This document shows, in pieces, positions 22,691 to 34,528 of a stretch of DNA of 64,000 nt; within the stretch, counting starts at the first letter, position 1; each line of letters begins with the position of its first letter. Source of the DNA: Plectrocnemia conspersa (Eukaryota > Arthropoda > Insecta > Trichoptera > Polycentropodidae); contig VTFK01000073.1 of NCBI GenBank assembly GCA_009617715.1, positions 62,001 through 126,000 of the forward strand, in the 5' to 3' direction. Made by a program: the position numbers and the translations under genes. The notes below the pieces were generated by a model that saw only the letters and a list, made by a program, of their open reading frames with translations, made no database searches and was not told the DNA's origin.

Positions 22691-23628
22691 TCTCCGTGGG
22701 GCCAGTGTGGCCTTTTCAGATAGAATCTTGCGATTGTTTACATTGTAGTTGATGTTATTAAGTTTGCTGAGCACTGAGTAATGAACAGCGAATACTATGT
22801 TATAGACTTGTAGAGTATACATTGTAGAATTGTGTGTAAACGTGTTGTAGCTAAGAGCGTTGCAGTATAGTGTTCTAAGCAATTAATTACAAAAATATAA
22901 ATAAAGGAAGCTGTTTTATGGTATTGAACATTAATGGTTGATACTTTACGTGGAAAATCCTCAAAGGCTAATTGAACAAGGTCGTAGCGAAAAATATATT
23001 TGAACTCAAAGAATAATATATTGAAATTTTCCATACATTTTTAAAATACCATGACCCTCTGGTATATTCAGTACCAGGGAGTTCTTTTAAACATTTATTC
23101 ATACTACTTTATTTTACCAAAATATTAGGTAATCTCTGTCATTTTTTTGACTCCATTATCTTTATATAAAGAATAAGATTGATCGAGATAAAACCTTCCA
23201 GTCTGTATTTTATCAATTAATTGATTTTATCGAGAGACAATTTTGACACATAAAGATGCGCATTCTCGTGTTGTTAAACTTTTCGACTGATGTTGACACG
23301 TGGGCCTTTTTTACTTCTTCGTGTAAACGATCAAACTGATTTATTTTTATTATTTAACTAAATTATTATTTGGCCAGGTTTAACAGTTTCATAATGCACA
23401 GTCCATTGCAATCCCACCATACATACATAATAACTTATTTTACAATGAGGCCCTGGACTTCGAAATAGGTTTTGCTACTTGACTTTTAGATAACCACAGC
23501 TTTCTACGACGATTATTGTCATACCCATTTATCATCTCCAGCTATCAAATTATCGAGAAAAGGTGAACGAGAAATGATCGAGAAATAGTCATTAATTTAC
23601 CATATAAAATAATACCATAAAAATTCAC
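22691..23628. other. No gene recognised
   Basis: Moderately AT-rich. CTCTGGTA...TACCAGGGAG at about 23,050-23,080 is a minor foldback. One extra copy of AATAGTCATTAATTTACCA lies at 23584-23602, a direct repeat of the arm of the next feature. Confidence 0.5.
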
Positions 23629-23732
23629 CATAATTCTTATGCAGATTAAAAAAATAGTCATTAATTTACCAGAGGTAATAACCTGTATCTGGTAAATTAG
23701 TGACTATTGTTTTTTTCTGTATAAAAATTATG
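23629..23732. repeat. 104-bp long hairpin
   Basis: Left arm 23629-23673 and right arm 23688-23732 pair over 45 bp with about six mismatches, and the inner 21 bp has a single one. The loop is 14 nt. The stem base is CATAATT...AATTATG. It could be a tiny foldback/MITE-like element or a small-RNA precursor. No flanking target duplication was identified. Confidence 0.75.
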
Positions 23733-25189
23733 TAGAACCCTTTCCTATAAAACATTTTAGAAAAAAAAAAAAAAAAAATTAGGAAAGTAGTTATTTTTGT
23801 TAAAATTATTAAAATTGTAATTTCACATCTATATTTCATATTGGGCTTCGTTGCTTTTACCGTTTGCTCTTGTATCTTGTAACGTAAAGTGTGATTAGTC
23901 TTCTAATTAATATTTGTATGATTTCTTTAAACTAAATTCATTATTGCAAATACGTGGAATTATTTTAAAAATATTGAATCGATCTTGGCGCAGATTCTTG
24001 GAAAGTTGAAGGGTGTGGGTTCGAATAAATATTTCGTACAAGAATTCGCTCGCGACATTTTCGTACTGCGAATGAGAAAAGTTAAATCGGCTCAGGAGAT
24101 TAAAACAAAAAGTTCTTGTCTTTGGGAATTGATATCGTCTGTCAGCGGTGGATTGTAGACGATTTGTTAGTCGGCTGCCATGGGACAACTTCAATTGCAA
24201 AAATCCTACCGCAGTAGTCAAGCGAGACATTGGCAATTTTTCATCGGAGTAGTGATAAGAATAAAAAATATATGCGTTTTATTAATTAAGGCAATTTGCG
24301 TTGGGAATGTATTTTTGCCGAGTGTGCGAGGGGACGTGCAAAACGAGAGGTTTTGTGCATGTAAAATATGTATGTATTAATACAGTTTGTCCAAAACATT
24401 TATTTAAATTGAAAAATGTAATGAATTTTAATTGCAGTGCATAATTAGCGTATTTGTATATGGTACATTATAACTGGATGTAGGTATTTTCTTATTTTTT
24501 TTTTATGAAAATAAGACGATTCATTAGACTTTACCATTTAAAAATATGTTTAATGCATCCACTGTATTAGACATTAATGTTACTGCTATGAATTTTTAAT
24601 GATTCACAAAGTTAAGATAAAAGAAAAAAACGCAGATAAAAAAGCATCCTGTGATAAATATGCATGCTGAAAAAATTGCAATAAATATCAATTGCCGATT
24701 GATTATTTTATAACTAATTATTTTATACAAATTTGGAAACTTTTACTAAAACAATCAATGTAGTATTTATGCATTATAATATATAATTCACACTTAATTA
24801 TAAAATAATTTAATGTTAAAAATAATAATGCTACTAGTAGCTTGAATCCCTGCGTCACACTATTTGATGTATATTTCATTTATTATATATATCTAATTTT
24901 TTCACCTTAATTTGTCTACCTAATGTTTTAGCTCTTTATATCCAATATTTTTTTGCAAATATCTACTTTGAAACGTTTTTTAGCCTAAAACTTGTTGATA
25001 ATAATCACTTTTTTTCACCTCCTGAATTTTATTAATTTATGTATTAGGGAGAGAGAAGTGTTTAAATCTAAAGCCACGCAATAAGAACGAGCTAAAGGCA
25101 TTAATGCTTCTATTGACTAACACTACCTTGAACCGACATTATAACAGTAGTGTTACATAGCAACCGATGACTTTAATCCACCGTTTAAA
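23733..25189. other. AT-rich stretch
   Basis: Contains a poly(A) run at 23761-23778. Intermediate-composition sequence at 23,900-24,370 has no recognisable coding content. The rest is A/T low complexity. Confidence 0.55.
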
Positions 25190-25650
25190 TTAACTGATTT
25201 TATGTCTTTAATCTGCATAATACAGAACGCTCGCTAACTATTAAAATGCGTTTTAACGGCTCGGATTAAACCAACGCGTTTTATCCCAAGAACTGTCGTT
25301 GGCGAACATATAGTTAAAAATTCGCACACGCTTGTACAAATGACCGAGCATTAATATAAAAAAATCCACTTTAATGGAAACAATTTGAGCCGGCTCACGT
25401 CGTAATGGCGAGGACATAACCGGCGGTAAAGATTTTCACCGATTATTCAAACGGCTCCCCCTTCTGGGTCGGCAGATAAATGACGCCATTTAAAATAGCA
25501 AGCGGTTAAATTATTTTGCATCTGAGCTATGGAGCTTTTATGTAAAAATATCGAAGGTGTCGTATATATGTACGTAATGCACAATGTTTCTGGGAGGCGA
25601 TTAATACGAAATAATCGAATCGATCGATCAGGTGTAAAGAAAACTGTCGT
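25190..25650. promoter_or_regulatory. Candidate regulatory island
   Basis: Balanced sequence with GATTAAA, CATTAATA and TTTAATGG cores, GAGCCGGCTC, and CGATCGATC. No coding frame is present. Confidence 0.3.
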
Positions 25651-26370
25651 CTGTAAGATTGCGAATTTTGATAAGTTACATAAAAATAATAAGCGACTCT
25701 GAAGTATTCTATATTTTATTAACAGTTACTTAGATTTGTCTTATATGTTTGATTTATTTCATAAGCTAATATAGTATAATACTTACACATACTTGACATT
25801 TATGCTAATTAAATATCATGTTTTTATTACTTAAAGCTTTTATAATTCAATGACTTTTAAAAATAATATGTTGAGCTATACTTTTGCTATAAAATGGCAC
25901 ATTTACACCCAAGCGACGAAAGCTGCATATGAGCTTTATAACTAATCTTTCTATCGTCGTAACAAGGGTGGACTTTTTCAAGGGATGAAATGCAATTGGA
26001 AGGTACAGTAAGGTTTTGCAGAACGAGGGGTTGATCCGGTGAAGGATGTAATTAGGTTGTCGCAAACACACCTCCTATTCCTACGCTACACAACACCAGT
26101 GTGAATTTCCCCAACATTCAGAATGTATTGTATAAAATGCATGTTAATAAATGTATTAGATGCATATTTTTATAGTAAATAAACATAAAAATATTTAATT
26201 AATTATAAAAATTAATAATTAAAATTAAACATACATTTAGATTAAAATGTTCTATTTATTTAATTCATTTTTAATACGAGGAATATTTATATAACATTTT
26301 TGTGTTATAGAATACTTAACGATATTTTTAATAATTAAAATTATGCTGTATATTAAAAAAAGTATTATAT
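25651..26370. other. AT-rich stretch
   Basis: Nothing recognised beyond a short balanced section at 25,880-26,080. Confidence 0.55.
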
Positions 26371-26770
26371 TTATAATCCAGTGATGGTCAGGTCAATTTG
26401 TTTCGTGGACCGCAGTGCCTTTTCCGTAAATCCGTGTAAATATGTACAGAACGTCGAGCGAAGCGAAAAGCGTTTTTGGTAAAATGGAAAATATAAAAAA
26501 CGGAGAAAATTACTTGTGAGCGTTGAAAACTGAAATGGAAAATTTCGCTTTCTGTTTCCCGTTTTCAATTCTCGGCGAGTAACTATTTGCTCTGAATTAC
26601 TGCCTACAAAGGAGACAAAAGTAAACAAGCTATTAAAGAAAGGGGGCGCCCCCGATTCAAAAGCAATTTTTGTATTAAACGAAACGAAGTAAAACAAAAC
26701 GAAACGAAACGCGAAGAAGAAAATTGGAAACGCACATACATACATACATAAGGGAGAGCGGGGCAATATG
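26371..26770. other. Mixed block with GC palindrome and AAACG repeats
   Basis: GGGGGCGCCCCC (26642-26653) is a perfect 12-bp GC-only palindrome in otherwise AT-rich DNA. It is followed by repeated AACGAAAC units (26678-26712) and CATACATACATACATA (26734-26749). The 131-codon minus frame here arises from these purine-biased repeats and encodes F/S-rich sequence with no domain. Confidence 0.45.
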
Positions 26771-27075
26771 AAACAAAAAGTTTAATGAATATTACAACTT
26801 TGTGGTTTTCCAATAGAGCATAGGTATTTTATATATGTAACATTGCAATCGTTATTCTTACTCAACTTTTATGATAAAATAAGAGGAAATTATTACGGCA
26901 AATTATTATTAGTTTTTGTATTATTTTATTGATTTACATATAATATAGTATTGATTGTATATTTCTTAATAAAGTAATATAAATAGGTATATTGTCTAGT
27001 GAAAATTTTACAAATTAAGAATAAGTACTGTAGCAATCATCGACTAGATATACAATTTTTTTTGAAACTGACATA
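26771..27075. other. AT-rich stretch
   Basis: Nothing recognised. Confidence 0.6.
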
Positions 27076-27710
27076 TTGACCGCATATACGCGTTAAAAGC
27101 GCCATAAATAAGTGCCATTAAACTTCACGACCCACTGACAAGCTTTTATGCAAGTAAGTGCTCTTTGTACGTTACGATTAGAGATTTGAGAGATTAGCTA
27201 AAGGCATAAAAAACGGCCGTTCGAGGCCCTTACAAAGATAAATTTTATTGTATTTAATCGACAAAAGTATCACGTGAAGTGTTAAAATAAACGCGTGTAA
27301 TATGGATTTGCCAAATCTTTACCTATTTGAACTCCAAGTGTCATGCAACTAAAATGCTTAAATACGAAGCAGACAGACATAAACAAGTATAAATACACAC
27401 CAGTATGTAGTGAAACCAAGCGTATATAAGTGCATGTCATTCACTTCCATTCAAAATTTCCTTTCGTCAGCACTTTTATTTATTTACTACCGACAAGAAC
27501 TATCATCTGATACCCTTGACTTGGAACGCAAGAGAGGTAATCCGGATTCGCAACAAGTAAAAGTACGCCTACCATTGAGAGAGACCGAGAAGACCAAGAA
27601 AGCAGCCGATTCCCTCTTCACTTTAACCCTAATCCAGCTGCAACGTAATAAATCAGAATTTATTATGATCTTTAAAAATGACTAGATTCCTCAGACACAA
27701 ATAAAGCTAC
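27076..27710 (+). mobile_element. LTR-like family A, copy 3
   Basis: Contains the family word ATATACGCGTTAAAAGC (27084-27100), a TATATAAG box (27423-27430) and the core at 27600 (AAGCAGCCGATTCCCTC, then TTCACT, AATCCAGCTGCAACG). An AATAAA in CAAATAAAGCTAC follows at about 27,701. The same 13-base CAAATAAAGCTAC occurs in copy 4, but upstream of the core, so the two copies differ in arrangement. The 91-codon frame over the leader is incidental. Confidence 0.5.
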
Positions 27711-29289
27711 TAAAATAAATTACCCTAATTCTGCGTGATTTAACTTTTAATTTTTTAATTAAATATATTTTCATAAAATATCGTAGCTGTGATAAAAAAC
27801 ACAAAATAATGAAACCAATTAAAATTAATAGAGTAATTAATAAACTATGTAAAAAAAAACTAACTGTGCCAATCAATATAAGAATCGATAATATCAATTT
27901 ATCGACTCAAATCGTATCATATATATTTTTCCCAATTGTCCAAATAATGGACGAAAAATATTTATAAGATTATGATCATTAGGGTTAGTAGTCCTGATAT
28001 GCTGTTAAAAATAAAATTCATTTAAACTGTTCCATGTAAGGCGGTTGGTTTTAAAAATATTGTTTGAGACAATGATCCCTTTATTGCACATTTATAAGCT
28101 ATATTCTAATTGATTTATTGTACTTCACACATTTGCTTCGAACAGCTTTAATTAATAATTCCACAAAATTGCTACACAAACAGTGGCTCTATAAGTATAT
28201 AAAACAATAGATTATGAAGAATAAGTCTAAATTTATCTTGGGTGACATTTTAAAACAATTATCAAAGAGTCAATTTTTAGTAAATTTTCAGTGAATAATT
28301 TGACTAGTATTATTATATATTATTATATAAATTTACGAACTTTTTCATTTTGAGGTTATAACTAAGAATAAGTCTAGACCAACTGGCAATAAACCGGTAA
28401 TGCAATCCGTACTATATTTATATGTTATTTAACTTTCCATGATACTTAAGCGTAATAATAAATAAACTATTAATAAAACTAAATATATTGACATTAAAAT
28501 CAATTCTTGATTGAATTGCAATATAATTGAATTTTTAATTTCATACTGTGACTAATCTTATTCATAAATAAAACAAATAAATTATAACGTTCTGTTAAAA
28601 TTATAATTTAAGCAATTTATTATAACGCTTGTAAATATTATTGTTTTATTTTATAAAACCAGATAAAATTAAGATTAAAAGATGATCGTTCGATAAACAA
28701 TTTACCCATTTCTCCCCTACATACGTGCGTATTATTTAATACAAATATAAAGACTGCGCCCTTTAGCATTTACTTTCGTTTTAAAATAAAATAATTCATT
28801 CATGCCTTAGCATTTATTATAAATTTATAAGCTTTCTCAACCCTAATTAACATCTTTGGGTATATTTTCTCTGATTTTCTGTCTTTAGACATTTATAAAT
28901 TATTTTATTATAAATGAATAATTCATAATTAAAATTTTTAAATTGTTACATACATGATGGAAGCACATAAGCTTAAAGCTCCATACTTAGTAATCCCGGA
29001 TTCGTAGCTTCCCCTCGCCTTTAATCAATTCGCTTCGACATTGTGTTTTACCGTGTTGTGTAACTTTGCCGACGACATCTGGTAATCTACATGTAGTGTT
29101 ATGTCACCAAGTCAGGGTTGCAACAATGGAATGCCACACATGTCGAAGGGTTGGATGAATCGTATTAATTTTAGCAACTATTGTTCGCAAAGTCATTGTT
29201 GTGATGAAAGCACTCAGAGAATGACAAACGCGGAGCTACGATTTTAATTTGCTTGTAGCCAAAAATGCAAAGTACTTCAGTAGCTATAA
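27711..29289. other. AT-rich stretch
   Basis: Mostly A/T. The segment at 28,970-29,250 is more balanced but unassigned. No coding frame of interest. Confidence 0.55.
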
Positions 29290-29500
29290 GATACTTTTAG
29301 TTTGTCGTACATATATGGCGAAACATGATCAACGACTCAGCATAGATGTTTCAATCTATATAAGGGTAAATTTCAATCAACAAAGTTTCCTCTCGATATA
29401 AAAGAAGCGCCGACTTGATCGGTTCATTACAAGCGCCGACAAAGGACTACATATTTTATAAACGTTTTACATTCCATTTTTCTTCGAACTCAATCGAACG
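29290..29500 (+). promoter_or_regulatory. TATA-rich promoter-like block
   Basis: Two TATA boxes on + (TATATAAG 29357-29364; TATAAAAG 29397-29404) are followed by an exact 10-base direct repeat AAGCGCCGAC (29405-29414 and 29431-29440). An initiator-like TTCATTA lies between the repeats, about 25 nt after the second TATA. These TATA words are the same as those of LTR-like families A and B. It may be another LTR fragment or a genuine promoter with no gene recognised downstream. Confidence 0.35.
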
Positions 29501-30225
29501 CTAAAATAATCAACTGCAATTTTATATTCTATATATGTTCATAAAAATACACAGTTTTAATACTGATTTATGGCTTTAAATATATATTTTAAATTACTTG
29601 AGAAGCATTCGATTTACATTGAACATTAATTTTTACGTTGTGAGAATATTTATTTATAGTCTTCAGTCCTTTAAAATGATAGAAAATAAAATGTAGCAAA
29701 ATCACTAAATAAATTAAAAAATAATTCTGGCATTGAACCTTGAAATATAAATTGTTATAAGTGCAATAAACAATCGATTTATTGTGCTTTATACAAATTT
29801 TTGGTCGGTTGCGATTATATTCCAACCCTAATTATATTTGTCACGATTGGGTTAGATTAGATTGGAGCTTACAAAAGAATCTGTTGATGTTCAACGGGCT
29901 GACATACTAGTATAACATAATAAATAACACGAGCTTTTAAAGTTCAGTGGCTTCTACCATTGGTGTAGGTGAGCAGCTCACAATGATTGATTCGAGACAG
30001 CGAAACAAATTACACTGCACGCCCTCCACATACATCAGCGAAACAACCATCCTTATACGTGTCAACCTAGGACGCTGATATAAATAACAATCAAGGGCGC
30101 ACGTGGAATCTGTAGCAAATATTTGAATGAAGAACGCGATGTATGTTTCAATTTGAATTTTGATTATGAGAATATATAGTGAAAATTGACGATATTTTAA
30201 AAGGAAAAACTGTTCATGGGATGAC
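29501..30225. other. No gene recognised
   Basis: AT-rich to about 29,930, then balanced sequence at 29,940-30,120. ATACATCAGCGAA (30028-30044) also occurs in the family B fragment at 3.58 kb, which hints at another fragment of that family. Confidence 0.45.
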
Positions 30226-31250
30226 TTAACTAAATTATTTTTGAGTTATTTAAGCGATTGTAGACAGTTTGTAACTCATGGCGGCCAATTGTTGAAATAG
30301 TTTTTCATCCCTTCTGTGGTTTCTCCTCTACTCTTAACGCTATTTATTAATAACATAAATACGGCAGCTACAAATTCAGGCTTTCTTTGATATGCAGATG
30401 ATTTAAAATATTTTAAATCATCTGCATATTAAATTTAAATGATCTGAGGCATACTCTTGTAGACTCTCTATGGAGATTTTGTCAATTGTCTGCTATTTCA
30501 TTTTGGAAAGTGGCATACTGAGTCATTTTCTCGATCCCGTTAGCCATAAAATTATTTCTATGCTCTCAGTGGGAACATTTTGCCTAGAGAAACTTTTACT
30601 AAAGATCTCGGAATCACTTATAAGAGCAATTGGAGGTTCTCTCTACACATACAAGACATCTGTATAAATCTTCCAAGATGCTCGGTTTTGTTATGAGGAA
30701 CGCTTTTCACTTTGACGATCCGTCAATTATTCGCATTTACTATGACACCTTAGTTCGTAGCATTCTTGAATCGAAATCTATTAGGGCAAAGTTTTGGGAA
30801 TTTCCCAATCAAAAAATTATGGCAAAGTGTTTTGAGAAACCTTTATAAGTGGATGTTTGGTAATTATCCGTTCTTGTTTCCCAACACTTCTAAAAAAAGA
30901 AATTTCATGTCGTTGAGCATTTCTTCAAACTACTGAAGCGTGCTATCGAAAATCAAACTATACTCGAAGAATTCCAGTTTTGGGTTACGGAACGTTTTCG
31001 AGAATCACGATCGCCTTTTCGAGAATCACGATATTGAGTAATTTTATGTTACGATAAAGTCAATGTTATGAGCTACGATTACTATTTTAAATATTTTATA
31101 ACTTTTTTTCTAGCTCATTTTTTTGCTATTGTATTTATATATCTGTTTATTGTAATATTAAATTATATTTTTTATTTTATTAGCCCATCATAACACATTG
31201 GGGTAACCTGTTAAGTCACAATGTTCTAATTTAATTTGTTTTATTCCTTT
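30226..31250 (+). pseudogene. Jockey-like LINE ORF2 3' part, decayed
   Basis: The sequence aligns with the better-preserved fragment at 53.13-53.66 kb from the SYLSD-RRQFV segment onward (LSYLSDCRQFVTHGGQLL, with a stop). It then has a Y-A-D-D-L-K coding motif at 30391-30408, followed by a rearranged segment. It continues through SKMLGFVMRNAFHFDD and IIRIYYDTLVRSILES (30,670-30,780), the conserved thumb region of Jockey/CR1-type reverse transcriptases. FHVVEHFFKLLKRAIENQTI and LEEFQFWVTERFRESR end the ORF2. A 3' UTR-like segment with CACATTGGGGTAACCTGTTA runs to about 31,250. Frameshifts and stops abolish function. Confidence 0.75.
30390..30429. repeat. Perfect 40-bp palindrome at the RT catalytic motif
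   Basis: Positions 30390-30409 are exactly the reverse complement of 30410-30429, with no loop. The left half encodes Y-A-D-D-L-K on the + strand. In the related copy at 53.4 kb the sequence after this motif is different and not palindromic, so the right half looks like an inverted copy of the left. Confidence 0.9.
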
Positions 31251-31760
31251 CTTCTTATTGAACATTACTAATTGTTTCCGACACTATTTTGTCTTTTCGC
31301 ATTGCTACAAACAGCATTTAGCAGAAGATTTTAATAAAGAAACGGTTTATAATTTAATACGGTTAGTAGAAACAGACCACAAACATAACGTTGCTGACAC
31401 AGAAAATTTGAGTCAAATGTTTTGCGATCTGAATGATAAAAACTCTTTTATTTTTACTTATCTTAGATCTATACTAACCGATTATTTTATTTAATAAAAA
31501 ATAGATATCATATTTTTTTTAATAGTAGGTGTAAAATAAAAAATCGAATAGACGTCATTGCTTGTACAGTAAATTATCGCGTACATGGTTTTTCAATAAG
31601 ACTTTATGGAGCAGCGACTGAATAAAAAAGTGTACTGTAAACAAGGAAGTTCAATTTAGTAAATACGGATAAGCAACATGTCCTTGGTCAATATCTAAGG
31701 TCGCATAAACTAAAAAGATGTATTGGTAAATATAGACAAACTTCTTTTCTTTTGCCCGTT
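31251..31760. other. Unassigned block with a 78-codon frame
   Basis: A + frame at 31258-31494 (containing LAEDFNKETVYNLIRLVETD) has protein-like composition and less extreme codon bias than compositional frames nearby, but no family was recognised. A TACAGTAAATTATCGCG word at about 31,566 resembles a pogo-type TA-flanked terminus. This may be another decayed transposon. Confidence 0.25.
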
Positions 31761-31772
31761 AAGGCAATCCTG

Positions 31773-31814
31773 CGATAGATAAACTGCATAGTGTGCTATG
31801 GAGTTTATCTATCG
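31773..31814. repeat. Near-perfect 19-bp hairpin
   Basis: CGATAGATAAACTGCATAG pairs with CTATGGAGTTTATCTATCG with one mismatch and a TGTG loop. Outside it TTAACG words on both sides (about 31,757 and 31,822) suggest weaker pairing extending the stem. CGTCGTT-T-AACGACG just downstream is a separate 7-bp hairpin. Confidence 0.75.
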
Positions 31815-31839
31815 TCGTCGTTTAACGACGCTAATTTTT

Positions 31840-33390
31840 ATTTTGAACATAGAAAAATAAATTATGAGATATTTATGAGTGTTTTTGTGAAGTGTCCTTT
31901 ATAGAAAATATTGATACACTTATTTGTATTAACATATTTATAATTTTATGTACAAGATTCACTTAATTTTACTTATTCCTCAACTCAAGATCTACTGCCA
32001 GGTTATCGGCTTAAAATCCATATTTATCACTAACGTCAGACAAATTTAGTTTTTTTTCGATTCCTATATTTCTTAAAAATATTTTATTGTCTTTAAGTGG
32101 TTTCGATAAAAATTGTTATCATCTTTGGGTAGCAAATGGTGGTCATAATATATATTATAAACATGAAACCTAATACTTTAGAATATCAAAATTTGATTTA
32201 ATTGTCTTGTAAATATTTACTTTGAGCGTAGTAAAGTCTTTGTTCTAAAATGTTGAACTGTGGATATTGATTTAATATTACTATATGTTATATTCAAATT
32301 CCAATATTTTTCCTGTATTTAAAAGTTGATTAGATTAGTTATTTTAATAAATATCCTATATATTCCTACCAAAGAATAGCTTCAAAACTTTATTTGAAAT
32401 TATATTTTTAGAAATATTCATTGAAAATACAGTATGATGCGATAAAATATGCTTATGAAACCATATATGGTACATATTATTAAAGATGAAGAATTATAAT
32501 TAACTAGAAAAATTTACGAAACGTGGACAAACATTGCCACCGCTTCTCTAAAGTAAACATAGTAGTAACGTTAAATGGAAATCTAGCGTTTAATAGGATT
32601 CAAAGCTAAAATAAAAAAAAAAAAAACGTATTTTTGCACTTTACTCTTGCTTGCTTGCTTCTATTAATATTTGATAAAAAAAGCGCGCTAATTACAAAAA
32701 TATACAAACCCATTTTAACATATGATTACTTGGCGTGGAGTAACACCAGTAAAACTTATTTTTAACAAGTTATCCAAAATTAAGTTATAAAAATAATACA
32801 TATAACATCTTTATATAATAATCTTAAAAACATCAAAAAAGCCTTCAAATACCAACAATCAAAAAACATGGTCATTTTCAAACCACAAAATACTAATAAA
32901 CTACCTTACCCACTAATCTCCTGTATCTGAGATTACGATTGAAAAAACTTAAATTTAAATAAAGGCATGAATTTCAATAGCATCTATTTCTAAGAGGCCA
33001 TTGTTTTTTATTTAATTTTTTTTTTTATTTAAATTGTCCCAACCAACGTGCTTGTGAACTTGTTACTAATAAAAAAATAAATTATTTAAGAAAAAATCTT
33101 ATTGTCTGTCGGAATTCTACGCAAAATGAAGACCAACCGTTTTCCCTTAGAAGGTATAAATTTTGCTAGCTAATGTATTACAGCTATAAGTTGACGCTAG
33201 CTACATTTGTGTTTCAATACTTATATAGTGATATAAATGACTGGGTTAATAATGAAATGAACGGAGATTTTCTATTAAGGTAAAAATCATTTGAAACATA
33301 AAAAGTAAATTAATGTGTTCTTTACTCTATCAAACACACCGATAGAGAGGTCAAAACCTTGCGTCAGAGTAGATTTTATAAGATTTCTTT
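31840..33390. other. AT-rich stretch
   Basis: No gene or element recognised. Confidence 0.6.
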
Positions 33391-33394
33391 CACT

Positions 33395-33535
33395 TCCGTT
33401 TTAGGCTGGTGGCAACCAAGAAGCAGCTGCGTCCCCAGAGAACCTGCAACACCAGAGCGTTTTCAAAAATAGCAGCACAGGTACTGCGTCCTCTTAGAGA
33501 TCCTGCGCCTCAAGCACTTCAGCCTGCATGATTAT
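33395..33535 (+). repeat. GC-richer block with a diverged tandem duplication
   Basis: CTGCGTCCCCAGAGAACCTGC (33428 on) is followed about 56 bp later by CTGCGTCCTCTTAGAGATCCTGC (33484 on). The AAGCAGCTGCGTCCC start resembles the family A core, so this could be a fragment of that family or a separate LTR leader. Confidence 0.35.
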
Positions 33536-34179
33536 CAACTATATGAAAAATATTTATTAACTGTTTAAAATTGTGCCTAATTAAAGCTCATTATATAGCA
33601 CAAACTTCAATCATCATTTTCTTTATTCCAAAATATACAAAACACATTAAATACTGTAATTTTTATAGAATTTAAAATGCCTACAATAACTTGAAGAAGT
33701 TGAATTATATATTTCTTTGATAAATTATATTGAAAAATAAGATAATTGAGTTTAAGCAAAGATAACTTATAATGGAAAGTTGATGACGGAATTAAGACTT
33801 GTACACATGTGGGAAAATTTTGCCTCACTCACATGGCACAAGTGTAATGTATGGCTGGCAATATTTTCCAGTCTCGTATATTTTTCACAATTTGTTAAGT
33901 AATTTGTTAAGCTTGACCGTGAGTTAACGATCGTTTATGTGCTGACCATATATAACGTTCAATAATTATGCTGGTCACGTGATAATTTTGCACACATAGT
34001 TTATATAGAATATAGCTACAGCACATGAATTATATTTCTTCTTAATACTTTATTAAAAAAGTTGTATTCTTTCTGCGTGAAAAGTATACAGATGTATTAT
34101 GTTTTTTTTTATATTGTATGGAAAATTAAATGTACAACTTCTTCATTAAAAATATTTATAAATGTATTTATATGTATAT
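33536..34179. other. AT-rich stretch
   Basis: Nothing recognised. Confidence 0.6.
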
Positions 34180-34460
34180 ATCCAATAATGGCAGTTACCG
34201 AACCGCTGTGAACCCGATGACCCCGCGGTAAAAGGAAAACGTGAACACGTATGGCCCGAACAAAAAGACCTGCAAACGGTTTTATGGATTGATTATGACA
34301 GACGCTTCCACAAGTTTTCATCTCCGCCCCCCACTTTACACTTGGCTTGTAATTAGCCAAGTCGTATCGTGTGAAGGAGAGGATTAAAACGGTACAAATT
34401 AACAGCGATGGGCTTTCTTCGTCTCATCAGCGCCGATGCGACCATGCAGATTGGCTTTAA
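34180..34460. promoter_or_regulatory. Higher-complexity island upstream of an exon-like block
   Basis: Balanced sequence with CCCCGCGG, GTGAACACGTA, CTTGGCTTGTAATTAGCCAAG (an imperfect palindrome around TAATTA at about 34,345) and GGATTAAAAC. No coding frame. Confidence 0.35.
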
Positions 34461-34528
34461 TAAATTAAAAATTTAATCGCAGATTTTTATATAATATTTT
34501 TTCACTTATTCGCGCATCTCAGTTACAG

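Noticed and set aside
22580..23034. Overlapping 100- and 79-codon minus frames
   Set aside because: They show no domains and lie within or next to a composition island. The overlap in different frames argues against both.
26371..26766. 131-codon minus frame, the longest in the window
   Set aside because: It is F/S-rich and runs across AAACG and CATA simple repeats. The openness comes from biased composition.
30028..30044. ATACATCAGCGAA shared with 3.58 kb
   Set aside because: A 13-base match alone is too short to call another family B copy. Mentioned only in the region note.
31258..31494. 78-codon protein-like frame
   Set aside because: The composition looks plausible but no family was recognised and there is no gene context. 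Kept only as an unassigned block.
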